Shown: positions 16,799 to 25,433, counted from the first letter of the stretch. The stretch: 64,000 bases of DNA from Lysinibacillus_B sp042920265 (GCF_042920265.1 NZ_JBDQZI010000004.1:1-64000); one strand, 5' to 3'. The notes: generated by a model from the letters alone, not told the origin. Numbers and translations are program-made.

Positions 16799-17743
16799 TT
16801 AATCTAAAGGCGTTAACATCGCTTCAATTTCTTCTCTACGATGTTCGAACTTTGGCGGTAGATGTAGCTTTTCACCTAACGTCTCGATATCCCCCGCAAT
16901 CGTAAAGCCTGGTTCATCTGTCGCGAGTTCAAATAAAATATTGTTTGCATCACGGAAGTATACACTTTCGAAGTAATGGCGATCAACTACGTTTGAAGTT
17001 GTTACGCCGCGCGCCTTTAGCAACTCATCGAAATGCTTTAGTTGCGCCACATTTTCCACACGAATCGCTACGTGGTGCACACTTCCTCTTCCTGGCTTTT
17101 CAGCTGGACCATCCTCTTCTATCAACACAAGCTCGCTAAATACCCCGCCCGCTTCCGTTTGAATAATCGTTTGACTGCCTTTTTGTTCTACTACTTCATA
17201 GCCGAAAAGTTCATGTAGTACTTCCACCGTCGCTTTCGGATTACGCACCTTCAACTCCACACTCGCCATGCCCAAAATACGATGCTCTTTCGGAACGTCA
17301 CTTTTCTCCCAAGCTTCCCAGTGAGCTGGTAGCACTGTATTTTTCGGTACAACAAGTAATACCATTTCAAGCATTTCGTGATCTCGGAAATGAAGTGCCG
17401 CTTTATTCGCATATTCCGTTACTTCTGCATGAAACGCAACACCGAACCGAGTGAAGCGCTCTTTCCAATAATCCAAGCTTTCTACTGTTGGTACAAATAA
17501 GCCAATACGTGAAATGCTATTTGTCCCTTTATGTGTCTGACCCGCATTTGGAATTTCAAAAAACGTTAATTCTGTTCCTGGTGACCCTGTTCGATCCCCG
17601 AAAAATAAATGGTACATATTAGGTGAGTCTTGATTTACCGTCATATTCACACGGCGTAAGCCTAATACGTTTGTATAAAATGCGTTATTACGCTTGGCAT
17701 CTTTCGTAATCATGGAAATATGGTGATGTCCGTTAATATTCAT
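16799..17743 (-). CDS. Ring-cleaving dioxygenase, glyoxalase family (MhqO/MhqA-like)
   Basis: A 314-aa vicinal-oxygen-chelate protein with two glyoxalase modules. The first starts GHHHISMITKDAKRNNAFYTNVLGLRRV, the second has SVHHVAIRVENVAQL, with metal ligands in NGHHHIS, SVHHVAI and ILFELATDEPG. Length and pattern match the MhqA/MhqO dioxygenases of Bacillus, which act on hydroquinones and are repressed by the MarR-type MhqR. AAAGGAGG lies 8 bases before the ATG. A promoter with a 24-bp palindrome lies about 280 bp upstream, separated by a small damaged reading frame. Substrate by analogy only. Confidence 0.87.
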   Translation of the reverse strand: MNINGHHHISMITKDAKRNNAFYTNVLGLRRVNMTVNQDSPNMYHLFFGDRTGSPGTELTFFEIPNAGQTHKGTNSISRIGLFVPTVESLDYWKERFTRFGVAFHAEVTEYANKAALHFRDHEMLEMVLLVVPKNTVLPAHWEAWEKSDVPKEHRILGMASVELKVRNPKATVEVLHELFGYEVVEQKGSQTIIQTEAGGVFSELVLIEEDGPAEKPGRGSVHHVAIRVENVAQLKHFDELLKARGVTTSNVVDRHYFESVYFRDANNILFELATDEPGFTIAGDIETLGEKLHLPPKFEHRREEIEAMLTPLD

Positions 17744-17826
17744 ATTGAGTGCCTCCTTTAGTTTAGAAATAAAAGAGATTGCTTTTATATCGTTTCATTT
17801 TACCTAGTATTACATCCTCCCCAAGT

Positions 17827-17991
17827 TCATCTGCTAAGTGTAAAACGATTCATATTGGCTAATACTTGACTGCGAATTTGCTGCAAGTATTGTTGGGGTA
17901 ATGGATGTCGCTCATGTCATTTAGTAGGCGTTAAGTAGGCTATCTTATTTTTTATTACGAATGCATTCATTTGATTGAGTAATTTCATCAT
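17827..17991 (-). pseudogene. Small gene (about 53 codons) with an in-frame TGA
   Basis: Behind a perfect AGGAGGG site (18001-18006) an ATG-ATG at 17991 opens MMKLLNQMNAFVIKNKIAYL..., which stops after 24 codons at TGA (17917-17919). The same frame continues another 29 codons (HERHPLPQQYLQQIRS...NRFTLSR) to a second TGA at 17827. The composition on both sides looks coding. Either a small gene has acquired a nonsense mutation or the first 24 residues are a leader peptide. It lies between an operator-bearing promoter and the dioxygenase gene, on the same strand. I do not recognise a family. Confidence 0.5.
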
Positions 17992-18021
17992 CTTAAACGC
18001 CCTCCTATTTATGCGAGTGTA

Positions 18022-18083
18022 AAATATCTTGAATTCAAGATATTTGTTAATTGAAATATAACACGCAGCATTTTACATGTCAA
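18022..18083 (-). promoter_or_regulatory. Sigma-A promoter with 24-bp perfect palindromic operator (MhqR-like)
   Basis: On the minus strand a perfect TTGACA (18078-18083) and TATATT (18055-18060) are spaced 17 bases. From 18045 to 18022, just past the expected transcription start, lies a perfect 24-bp palindrome with core ATCTTGAATTCAAGAT. It closely resembles the inverted repeat described for MhqR in B. subtilis (ATCTcgAATTCgAGAT). It should repress the unit made of the small gene and the dioxygenase. Confidence 0.75.
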
Positions 18084-18708
18084 CTGCTGGAAAGTGATGC
18101 GTGTTATGTGTGTAATTTATTTGATTTTCGATGTATTTGAGCTGAAATCATCCGCTATTTTTATGCTGAAATTTATATGTAAATCGCCGGTTTTGTTCAT
18201 GAAATTTACCCTTTTTGTATCAAAATGAACATAAATAAGTGACAATGGGGATTTAAGAGAATTCTAAAATGGCACTTATTTTACCGTTTCCTCCACTTAA
18301 ACCCTACAATTCATTCAAAAAATCATTGTAATCAGCTAGTAATGGAGAAAATGAACGCTGTTGCTTTGCATTTCGTTTAACCCATCCCGAATAAATAGGC
18401 TGGAGAAATGCCTACCCCTAGCGCTTTATTAGCTGCTTAAAAAATGAAGGGTGATTTTTTAAATCGTATTTTATGCAAATGAACGATTTTGATATACAAC
18501 TTATTTGAAAATAAGTGTCAAATCCTTTCGACACTTATTTATTTTTAAGTCGTATATGAATTTTATTAAATGACAAAATCACGGTTTATAAAATGGGGAA
18601 TTCAATTTTGTTGTGTGTATTTTTGAGAAACGATTTCACACTTAATTTACAATAAGCTATTGAAACAAATTTTATATTTCGTTATCCCTACTTAACATGA
18701 TGAGCCTA
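18084..18708. other. Gene-free AT-rich stretch with one hairpin
   Basis: About 620 bp with no reading frame I trust. The one clear structure is AAATAAGTGTC (18509-18519) with GACACTTATTT (18530-18540), a perfect 11-bp stem that may terminate the kinase transcript ending at 18710. Its arm sequence AAATAAGTG also occurs near 18233, and CACTTATTT near 18272. An inverted repeat ATAACACGCA/TGCGTGTTAT (18058-18107) brackets the promoter above. Confidence 0.4.
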
Positions 18709-18709
18709 T

Positions 18710-19804
18710 TCAATAGCCTTTTTCAAAAGGTAATGTCACTATAAATTTTGTTCCCTTTTGTAGTTCGCTCTCTACTGTGATAACCCCCTCATGCGCTTCA
18801 ATCAAACTTTTGACAATCGCCATCCCTAAGCCTGTCCCTTCAGATTTTTGTTCTGTTGTCGTCCCCCGATAATACCGATTAAACAAATTTTGTTGTGTTT
18901 TCTCTGTCATACCTATTCCATTATCTTGAATGCTTATCGTTAACTTATCTTGTTTTTTTTCTACTATCGTTGTAATCATAACAGGCGCTTCATTATGAAT
19001 GACTGCGTTCATATAAATGTTTTGCAGTGCTCGTTTTAACAATTGTGGGTCAAACTTTATAGCTAACTCGTTCATTTCTGTTTGCAATTCAAAGTGGTGC
19101 TTTTGTGCACGTAAGTCACTGCTAATATCGGCCAAAACTTGTTGGACGAACGATATCATATTTTGTGTTGTTTTATGAATAGGTACTGACTGTGAGCCGT
19201 CGAAATGCATTGATAAATTCAAGTCTTGTACAAGTTGCTCCATATGTGTCCCCTTATCATCGATTTCTTGAATGAAACCGCGCTGCTCCTCTTTTGACCA
19301 ATGATAATCCGTGTTTAATAACAATTTAGAATAACCTTTAATATATGTTAAAGGTGTTTTCAAATCATGTGAAATGCCGGCAATCCATTCCCGCTTTACT
19401 TTCTCTAGTTGAGTCCGCTCGACCTTTGCTTTTTGCAATTGATCCTGCATATGATTCAGTTGCCTGATGACTTCTTGATATAAACGAAAGCGCATTTTCA
19501 GTTTTTGTTTACGCGTATAAATTTTTTCCCTCTCTTTAAATAAAGAAAAATCTTCATTTGCTAATTGGTCAATCCATTTCATAATAAGTAACAAGGGGCT
19601 GGCAAAATACCAACCAAACCAGATGATACACAATACTGTATCAACCCCCATAATAATCATGACAAACCATTCATAGCTTTCATCACCAAGCCCTAGTTTC
19701 GGTAAAATCCCTTCCATGACGAACGGCACTGTAACTGCTAAAAGTAATAACCAAATGACAAATCCAAGTAATAAATGTAGAACAAAGCGTTGTTGGATTT
19801 TCAT
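18710..19804 (-). CDS. Sensor histidine kinase of an ABC-linked two-component system
   Basis: A 364-aa kinase with two membrane spans (about 9-30 and 47-70) and only about 15 residues outside, so it has almost no extracellular sensor, a trait of kinases that sense through or with an ABC transporter. HisKA box GISHDLKTPLTYIKGYSKLL (H146), N box (IYMNAVIHNEAP), G1 DNGIGM and G2 GTGLGMAIVKSLIEAH. Its start overlaps the regulator stop by 4 bp. A divergent ABC exporter and a DUF4097 protein lie next door. By analogy it may sense cell-envelope-active peptides, but this is inference. Confidence 0.88.
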   Translation of the reverse strand: MKIQQRFVLHLLLGFVIWLLLLAVTVPFVMEGILPKLGLGDESYEWFVMIIMGVDTVLCIIWFGWYFASPLLLIMKWIDQLANEDFSLFKEREKIYTRKQKLKMRFRLYQEVIRQLNHMQDQLQKAKVERTQLEKVKREWIAGISHDLKTPLTYIKGYSKLLLNTDYHWSKEEQRGFIQEIDDKGTHMEQLVQDLNLSMHFDGSQSVPIHKTTQNMISFVQQVLADISSDLRAQKHHFELQTEMNELAIKFDPQLLKRALQNIYMNAVIHNEAPVMITTIVEKKQDKLTISIQDNGIGMTEKTQQNLFNRYYRGTTTEQKSEGTGLGMAIVKSLIEAHEGVITVESELQKGTKFIVTLPFEKGY

Positions 19805-20523
19805 TTAGCATCACCTATCGATGGAATGAATTTATAACCAATACCTCGTAAATTCACGATCACAGTTGGATTTCTAGTATTATCGCCTAGCTTTTTACGT
19901 AACTTTGCAATATGAATGGTTACGGTTTTTTCCTCACCAAACACATCTTCTCCCCATACACGTTCATAAATTTGTGTGGTAGTAAATACTCGATTGGGAT
20001 TTTCACAAAAGAAACGAAGTAATTCTAACTCTTTTGCTGTAGCTTGAACGACTTCCCCATCTACAGTTAATAAAGCCTCATCTGGTGTAAATGTAAACGT
20101 GTTATATACATAGTTTTTCATTTCAGATTGTATCGCCTTTTTTTCGTACTCACGCTGTCGACGTAAAATGGCACGTATTCTTGCTACAACTTCAAGTGGA
20201 TTAAATGGTTTTGTAATATAATCGTCTCCTCCTACACTCAGTCCTGTTAATTTATCGAAATCACTAGAACGTGCACTAATAAATAATATCGGTGCTACCG
20301 TTTGCTGACGAATGGCTGAACATAATGCAAAGCCATCACCATCTGGTAACATGACATCCAATAGAATAATATCGAAATTTTTCTCTGTTAAAGCTTGCAG
20401 TGCCGCCGCTTTCGTTGTGGCGGTTGTAATATATATAAAATGCTCTTTTTGCAATGTGATTTCGAGCATTTTTAAAATACCCACTTCATCATCTACAATT
20501 AAAATTTTTGCATCATCTGTCAT
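19801..20523 (-). CDS. OmpR-family response regulator
   Basis: A 240-aa regulator with receiver domain (acidic pair D11-D12, phospho-acceptor D56 in LLDVMLPDGDG, conserved Lys in TKPFNP) and a C-terminal winged helix (ATAKELELLRFFCENPNRVFTTTQIYERVWG, RGIGYKFI). AGAGAGGGA lies 5 bases before the ATG. First gene of the regulator-kinase operon, divergent from the ABC transporter genes, whose 150-bp upstream region holds repeats suited to an OmpR-type dimer. Confidence 0.92.
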   Translation of the reverse strand: MTDDAKILIVDDEVGILKMLEITLQKEHFIYITTATTKAAALQALTEKNFDIILLDVMLPDGDGFALCSAIRQQTVAPILFISARSSDFDKLTGLSVGGDDYITKPFNPLEVVARIRAILRRQREYEKKAIQSEMKNYVYNTFTFTPDEALLTVDGEVVQATAKELELLRFFCENPNRVFTTTQIYERVWGEDVFGEEKTVTIHIAKLRKKLGDNTRNPTVIVNLRGIGYKFIPSIGDAK

Positions 20524-20610
20524 ATGATTCCCTCTCTTCTATATCTATCCTAACAAGTTTTTCCACCAATACCTACACTTTAAGTAAAAATTACGTACAT
20601 TTTCCTGCCA

Positions 20611-20640
20611 TTTTACTTTATTTTTACTTTCATCTTTTAC
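20611..20640 (+). promoter_or_regulatory. Direct TTTTAC repeats in the divergent promoter region
   Basis: TTTTAC occurs three times at 20611, 20622 and 20635, spaced 11 and 13 bp, upstream of the ABC operon (AAAGGAGTGG site and ATG at 20676). Direct repeats at about one helical turn are typical binding sites of OmpR-type regulators, so this is a candidate site for the neighbouring regulator. Confidence 0.35.
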
Positions 20641-20675
20641 GCTATAACTAAGCAATTTAAAGGAGTGGTTTAAGT

Positions 20676-21596
20676 ATGAATTATCTGATTCAAACACATC
20701 AATTAACGAAACGTTTTACAGAACAATCTATCATTAACAAAGTAAGCATGAATATTAAAGAAGGTGAGATTTATGGTTTTCTTGGGCCAAATGGGGCGGG
20801 TAAAACTACAATTATGAAAATGCTATTAAATTTAATTAAGCCAACATCAGGTGAAATTACAATTCAACATCAATCCATTACAACTACTTCATATGAATAT
20901 TTAGAAAACATTGGTAGCATGATTGAATATCCTATTTTTTATGAAGAGCTAACCGCATATAAAAACTTGCAAATCCATTGTGATTACATCGGTTATAAAG
21001 ACCCAAATCATTTAAAGAAAGTGTTAGACATTGTAGGTTTACAAAAAAGCGGAAAGAAACAGGTAAAGGAATTCTCTCTTGGTATGCGTCAACGTCTAGC
21101 CATTGCACGCTCCATTGTTGCTAAACCGAAAATTCTAATATTAGATGAACCCATTAATGGGCTAGACCCAATTGGTATTAAAGAAGTAAGAGAGCTACTT
21201 GTTATGCTAAAACAACAATATGGTATGACGATTTTAATTTCTAGCCATATCGTCTCAGAAATTGAATCAATCGCAGATACAATTGGTGTACTAAATCATG
21301 GTGAATTAATCGAGGAAATTGCGATGTGTTCCCTACGCGAAAAACAGCAATCCACGGTTGAAATGATAGTAAATGATCCAACAAAAGCTAAACAGTTATT
21401 AGAAGAAAAATTTAATGCTAACGTTCAAATCATTAATGCTACAACGCTGCATATTCAAAAAATAGTTGAAAAACCATCCATACTAACGAAGCATCTCATA
21501 CTCCACGGGATTGATGTAGATGAAGTCGAAACAATCCATCAATCATTAGAAGAATACTTTGTAAATCTGATTAGTGGAGGGAACCAATATGTTTAA
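20676..21596 (+). CDS. ABC transporter ATP-binding protein (BcrA-like)
   Basis: A 306-aa ATPase with Walker A GPNGAGKTT (37-45), Q-loop region, signature FSLGMRQR, Walker B ILILDEP and switch His (ISSHI). A C-terminal extension of about 90 residues follows the ATPase core, as in BcrA and lantibiotic-immunity ATPases. It works with the permease that follows, overlapping it by 8 bp. Neighbouring two-component genes point to export of, or defence against, an envelope-active compound. Substrate unknown. Confidence 0.88.
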   Translation: MNYLIQTHQLTKRFTEQSIINKVSMNIKEGEIYGFLGPNGAGKTTIMKMLLNLIKPTSGEITIQHQSITTTSYEYLENIGSMIEYPIFYEELTAYKNLQIHCDYIGYKDPNHLKKVLDIVGLQKSGKKQVKEFSLGMRQRLAIARSIVAKPKILILDEPINGLDPIGIKEVRELLVMLKQQYGMTILISSHIVSEIESIADTIGVLNHGELIEEIAMCSLREKQQSTVEMIVNDPTKAKQLLEEKFNANVQIINATTLHIQKIVEKPSILTKHLILHGIDVDEVETIHQSLEEYFVNLISGGNQYV

Positions 21597-22293
21597 TTTA
21601 ATCAAATTAGAATGGCAGAAGCATTATATCGGACGTTATTTTATAAGCTTTTTCTTCTGTGTGATTGGTATTTATAGCTGTGTAGTATTACTTGCACTAG
21701 ACGCAAAAAATGATGTAGATGGGGCAATGAGTTCATTTCAAGAATTTATGTCATTAGTAAATATTTTATCGAATATTACTTTTATTATTTTCGGTAGTGT
21801 TATTTTATCTCGCCTTATCATTTCAGAGTTTCGTACAAAAACAATGCAAGTGCTGTTTACCTACCCTATAAATCGTAAAAAACTATTATTTGCTAAGCTA
21901 GTACTTGCTTATTCATTTATCACAGTTATTTTATTCACCAATATTTGGATATTACAAATGATTACATACTTCCTGCAGCCCTCACTTCAGTTATTTGAAG
22001 GAACCGTAACAGTACAGGATTTATTGGCAACTTTGCCAGAGACGATCACTAACGCTTTCATGATGAGCGCAATCGCTTTAATTCCATTATTTTTCGGTAT
22101 GCGAAAAAAATCAACAGCGACAACGATTACATCAGCTACCATTATTGGTTTTTTAATTAATGGAACCGTTTCTGATGTCGATACCACATTTAACTTCACC
22201 GATACAATCATTATTCCAGTCCTATTGGCACTTCTCGGTGTTAGTATTGCTTATTTATCCTTCCGCAATATTGATGTAAAGGATGTGACATAA
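21589..22293 (+). CDS. ABC-2 type permease
   Basis: A 234-aa membrane protein with about six spans (FFFCVIGIYSCVVLL, IIFGSVILSRLI, AYSFITVILFT, MMSAIALIPLFFG, and others) and the ABC-2 feature EFRTKTMQVLFTYPINRKKLL, a cytosolic loop that contacts the ATPase. The ATG at 21589 follows GGAGGG. It overlaps the ATPase gene by 8 bp and the next gene by 1 bp, so translation is tightly coupled. Similar to the permeases of lantibiotic-immunity exporters (MutE/EpiE-like). Confidence 0.85.
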   Translation: MFNLIKLEWQKHYIGRYFISFFFCVIGIYSCVVLLALDAKNDVDGAMSSFQEFMSLVNILSNITFIIFGSVILSRLIISEFRTKTMQVLFTYPINRKKLLFAKLVLAYSFITVILFTNIWILQMITYFLQPSLQLFEGTVTVQDLLATLPETITNAFMMSAIALIPLFFGMRKKSTATTITSATIIGFLINGTVSDVDTTFNFTDTIIIPVLLALLGVSIAYLSFRNIDVKDVT

Positions 22294-23123
22294 TGACGAA
22301 AAAAGTGTTATTTGCACTATTACTTGGAACAATCATTGTAATCATTACAATTTTTATGAAGCAACAACCTGCGGAAAAAATCACAATGGGTGAGTATACA
22401 GCAATGCCACAGATCGATGTGACACTTGATGTGTTAAGTATCGCTATTAACAATTCACCTGATGATAAAATACATGTACACCTACAAGGACATAAACTAA
22501 AAAAAGATCTGCTAACAATTACTGAAGAAAATAATCGATTATTCATTACAGAGAAAAAACGCAAAACAAACTGGCTCGAAAACATTCGCTTTCGTTCAGC
22601 GCCAACCATTATCGTACAACTGCCCAAATCTCAAAATAACGCACTCACACTTAACACAGAAAATGGCGATGCTACTATTCAAGACTTGCCACTGGATACA
22701 GTGCAATTGAACACGTCTACTGGTAATGTTAATCTAAACAATACAGCTATCTTACATGCTGAACTTCGTACGAAAGATGGCACTGTCACCATTACTAAGA
22801 GCGCTATTGACAATTTATCGATTACAACAAGTGCAGGCGATGTTGCAATAAAAGAAAGTACAGGATTAACGCATACAATCGAAACGACGGACGGCCAAAT
22901 CAAAATGACAGAGGCTACGGAACAGCCAAATATACATGTAAAAAGTACTTCAGGTGATATTAACATTCACTATAAAAAAACACCCACATCGCTTCAATTA
23001 ATGATGACTAGTGAAGATACTAAAATCACATTACCGAAATACGATAAAAAAACACATACTATTGGTGATGGAGCTAACATACTTTCAGCAGAAACAAAGT
23101 ACGGCTTTATTGTTATTGAATAG
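22293..23123 (+). CDS. DUF4097 family beta-repeat protein with N-terminal membrane anchor
   Basis: A 276-aa protein with one N-terminal span (5-21) and a repetitive beta structure outside: motifs such as LNTENGDATIQDL, LNTSTGNVNLNN, LRTKDGTVTITKS, ITTSAGDVAIKES and VKSTSGDINIHY recur every 20 or so residues, the hallmark of DUF4097 (LiaG/YvlB-like) beta-solenoids. Such proteins often accompany cell-envelope stress systems. The start ATG shares one base with the permease stop. It probably monitors or assists the ABC exporter at the outer membrane face. Function unproven. Confidence 0.85.
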   Translation: MTKKVLFALLLGTIIVIITIFMKQQPAEKITMGEYTAMPQIDVTLDVLSIAINNSPDDKIHVHLQGHKLKKDLLTITEENNRLFITEKKRKTNWLENIRFRSAPTIIVQLPKSQNNALTLNTENGDATIQDLPLDTVQLNTSTGNVNLNNTAILHAELRTKDGTVTITKSAIDNLSITTSAGDVAIKESTGLTHTIETTDGQIKMTEATEQPNIHVKSTSGDINIHYKKTPTSLQLMMTSEDTKITLPKYDKKTHTIGDGANILSAETKYGFIVIE

Positions 23124-23137
23124 GATTAAGTAGTAAA

Positions 23138-23175
23138 GGGAGTGTTCTGAAAGTTTTTACTTTCTAGACACCCCC
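23138..23175. repeat. GGGAGTGTTC...GACACCCCC hairpin, copy 2
   Basis: Near-identical to 12179-12216: GGGAGTGTTC (23138-23147), inner GAAAG/CTTTC stem, GACACCCCC (23167-23175). It sits between the convergent ends of the DUF4097 gene and the next minus-strand gene, where a terminator is expected, but it has no clear T-run. Confidence 0.6.
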
Positions 23176-23184
23176 ATTAAATAA

Positions 23185-23499
23185 TTAGTCGTTGGCTTGT
23201 CGAAAAACATCTTTTATTGCACCTATCATTCCTGGCAAGAGCAGTATGATAGCAAAAAAGACAGTAAATAAATTGAAATGCGCTGTTTCATAAAAAGAAA
23301 ACCATTTAATAAACGACGGAGATTCAGCAATTCTTCCAAATAATGTTCCATTAATATCTTGCAAATTAGGTATCCAACCAGTTGCTTCAAATGTAATGAA
23401 AATGAACTGGGACAATAAAAATGTACCAACAAGCGATACCCATGTTCTTTTCAAAAGTGGAACTGAATTTTTTTGTTTATTTACTAACACATTCAACAC
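23185..23499 (-). CDS. Small membrane protein, YfzA-like
   Basis: A 104-aa protein with two predicted spans (about 21-37 and 75-92) and an extracellular segment with aromatic residues (GWIPNLQDINGTLFG, FIKWFSFYETAHFN). The pattern resembles the short YfzA family of Bacillus, which has no known function. It lies 5 bp after the ABC permease gene on the same strand and is probably the last gene of the GntR-ABC operon. Family call is tentative. Confidence 0.65.
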   Translation of the reverse strand: MLNVLVNKQKNSVPLLKRTWVSLVGTFLLSQFIFITFEATGWIPNLQDINGTLFGRIAESPSFIKWFSFYETAHFNLFTVFFAIILLLPGMIGAIKDVFRQAND

Positions 23500-23504
23500 C
23501 CTTT

Positions 23505-24155
23505 TTAAAACGCCTTTTTACTATAAATACGAATCGAAAGAAGCCATGAACAAACATATAAAATAACTACGATAGCTACAATGAATGCATACAGCTGCCC
23601 GTCCTGTAAACTGAATAATGTTTGCGTAAACCATTCAACTTTTTCATTCACGTTCATTTTATCTTCTATTATTGAACCAAACCTCGGAAGAATAAATTTA
23701 ATAATAACCATCAGCGCAACAACTAGGATGAGAGCTCCAGTAACCAAAAATTTACTTGTATACTTATAAGAGAATGGAAAGGAAAACGAAACCATCATTA
23801 AAACAACGCTAACAACAAGTAACGCTTCTTTCCAATCGGTCATTTCCTGATGAATGATTAAATTCCCAATAAAAAGAGCAAAAACAATGATGAAAGTAAA
23901 AATTAATGCTCCCATATACTTAGAACTAACAATCTCTTTTCTCGTATAAGGAAGAGAATTAAGAAGATTATTAATAGAAGACTTTTCATCTAATATAAAA
24001 GCATTCATAATGATGGAAGTGCTAAATATAACGCCTAGCCAGACAGATGAAACATCATTTACCATTAAATATGCTATTAAAATCGGAACTAATATCATAA
24101 GTGAAGTTTTTTGAACTAGAATATCTTTCCGAATTAAATTAAACATACTGTTCAC
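23505..24155 (-). CDS. ABC-2 permease (Ytr-like)
   Basis: A 216-aa membrane protein with six hydrophobic segments and an N-terminal MFNLIRKDILVQKTS typical of small ABC-2 permeases paired with YtrB-type ATPases. The cytosolic loop DEKSSINNLLNSLPYTRKEIV is the ATPase-coupling region. It overlaps the ATPase gene by 17 bp. Regulated with that gene by the GntR repressor at the head of the operon. Transport substrate unknown. Ytr systems respond to cell-wall antibiotics in B. subtilis. Confidence 0.83.
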   Translation of the reverse strand: MNSMFNLIRKDILVQKTSLMILVPILIAYLMVNDVSSVWLGVIFSTSIIMNAFILDEKSSINNLLNSLPYTRKEIVSSKYMGALIFTFIIVFALFIGNLIIHQEMTDWKEALLVVSVVLMMVSFSFPFSYKYTSKFLVTGALILVVALMVIIKFILPRFGSIIEDKMNVNEKVEWFTQTLFSLQDGQLYAFIVAIVVILYVCSWLLSIRIYSKKAF

Positions 24156-25011
24156 TTCCCTTCTTCGTATAGAACATAATATCTTCTAGCGTGGGCTTCT
24201 CGATCATAACCATTTCTCCAAAAATATGTTCGATTCGGTCCCTATTTGCTGTTAACGCTTCAAAACCATGATTCGATTTTCGAATAGACAGGAATTCCTT
24301 TTCTGTTTCAACATCTAACAACTCGGTGCCACCTTTCACAATCGCATATTCCTCTTCAATTTGATGAAATTCCTTTGTAAAAACATGCGCCCCATTATGA
24401 ATAAACGTGATATAATCTGCAATTCGGTCTAAATCCGTCGTAATATGAGTAGAAAAGAAAATGGTTTTATTCTCATCTTCCATTAATTCGTGAAGAATGT
24501 TTAACAGCTCTCTTCGAAAAATAGGATCTAAGCCAGAAGTTGGTTCGTCCATAATGATTAATTCCGCATGATGAGATAAGGCCATCGTTAAGGAAGCTTT
24601 CATCATCATCCCTTTTGAGAATGTTTTTATCTTTTTATTTAATGGCAGCTCAAATGCTTTTACATAATGATTGAATAGATTGTCATCCCAATTTGAATAG
24701 GCAGGCTTTATAATTCGCTTCATTTCCATTAATGTTAAGTGTTCATAAAAGATATTTTCATCAAAGACAAAACCGATTCGTTGTTTGATTTCTTTTTCAT
24801 GCTCCTTATAATTCAATCCAAAAATCGAAACCGCCCCGCTATCTGGTCGCAATAAATTCATAATGATTTTGATTGTTGTCGATTTTCCGACCCCATTCCC
24901 CCCGATAAAGCCAGTTACAAATCCTTTTTTCACATTTAACGAAAAGTCTTTCAGCTGAAACCCTTCAAATTGTTTATTCACATTGCGTAATTCAATGACG
25001 TTTTCCATCAT
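24139..25011 (-). CDS. ABC transporter ATP-binding protein (YtrB-like)
   Basis: A 290-aa ATPase: Walker A GGNGVGKST, signature FSKGMMMK, Walker B LIIMDEPTSGLDP and switch His (STHITTD). The signature SKGM and the C-terminal extension are typical of the YtrB group. It overlaps both neighbours (4 bp with the GntR gene, 17 bp with the permease). It drives the permease encoded next. Probably expressed only when the GntR repressor is released. Confidence 0.88.
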   Translation of the reverse strand: MMENVIELRNVNKQFEGFQLKDFSLNVKKGFVTGFIGGNGVGKSTTIKIIMNLLRPDSGAVSIFGLNYKEHEKEIKQRIGFVFDENIFYEHLTLMEMKRIIKPAYSNWDDNLFNHYVKAFELPLNKKIKTFSKGMMMKASLTMALSHHAELIIMDEPTSGLDPIFRRELLNILHELMEDENKTIFFSTHITTDLDRIADYITFIHNGAHVFTKEFHQIEEEYAIVKGGTELLDVETEKEFLSIRKSNHGFEALTANRDRIEHIFGEMVMIEKPTLEDIMFYTKKGSEQYV

Positions 25012-25385
25012 TCTTCCTCCCTATATAGCATCGTGAGCAATTCCTGTAGTTCTGTAAGGCTAAGACCAATTTCTTTACTGTTTTGGATAGCCGTCATTAA
25101 TTGCTCTTCAATGACTTTGAATTTTCGTTCTTTAATCATTTCATTGTTTTGCTCTGATACAAAAGAGCCTTTCCCAACAACTGAATAAATAAAGCCATTC
25201 TTCTCTAGTTCTTCATAGGCCCGTTTTGTCGTAATAACACTGACATCTAGCTCCTTCGCTAACTGCCGCATAGAAGGTAACCCCTGCCCCGCCTGTAATT
25301 CATTCGTCAAAATATGCTTTTTTATTTGAGCATAGATTTGTTCATAAATCGGTTCCTTTGAATGATTTGAAATTATAATTTGCAT
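25008..25385 (-). CDS. GntR-family regulator, YtrA subfamily
   Basis: A 125-aa protein: N-terminal winged helix (EPIYEQIYAQIKKHILTNELQAGQGLPSMRQLAKELDVSVITTKRAYEELEKNGF) and a short C-terminal helical tail instead of a ligand-binding domain, the YtrA design. The ATG at 25385 has GAAGAGG 7 bases upstream. A longer in-frame start runs into the operator and is rejected. It heads the operon and overlaps the ATPase gene by 4 bp. It probably represses its own promoter through the inverted repeat at 25405-25433. Confidence 0.87.
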   Translation of the reverse strand: MQIIISNHSKEPIYEQIYAQIKKHILTNELQAGQGLPSMRQLAKELDVSVITTKRAYEELEKNGFIYSVVGKGSFVSEQNNEMIKERKFKVIEEQLMTAIQNSKEIGLSLTELQELLTMLYREEE

Positions 25386-25404
25386 GCAAATACCTCTTCT
25401 TGAA

Positions 25405-25433
25405 ATATTGTATATATACTTTATATACAATAT
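25405..25433 (-). promoter_or_regulatory. GntR operator and promoter
   Basis: Two 11-bp arms, ATATTGTATAT (25405-25415) and ATATACAATAT (25423-25433), form a perfect inverted repeat with a 7-bp spacer, 20 bp before the GntR start. On the minus strand it overlaps plausible promoter elements (TTGTGT, then TATATA after about 17 bases). YtrA-type repressors bind such sites. Confidence 0.65.
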
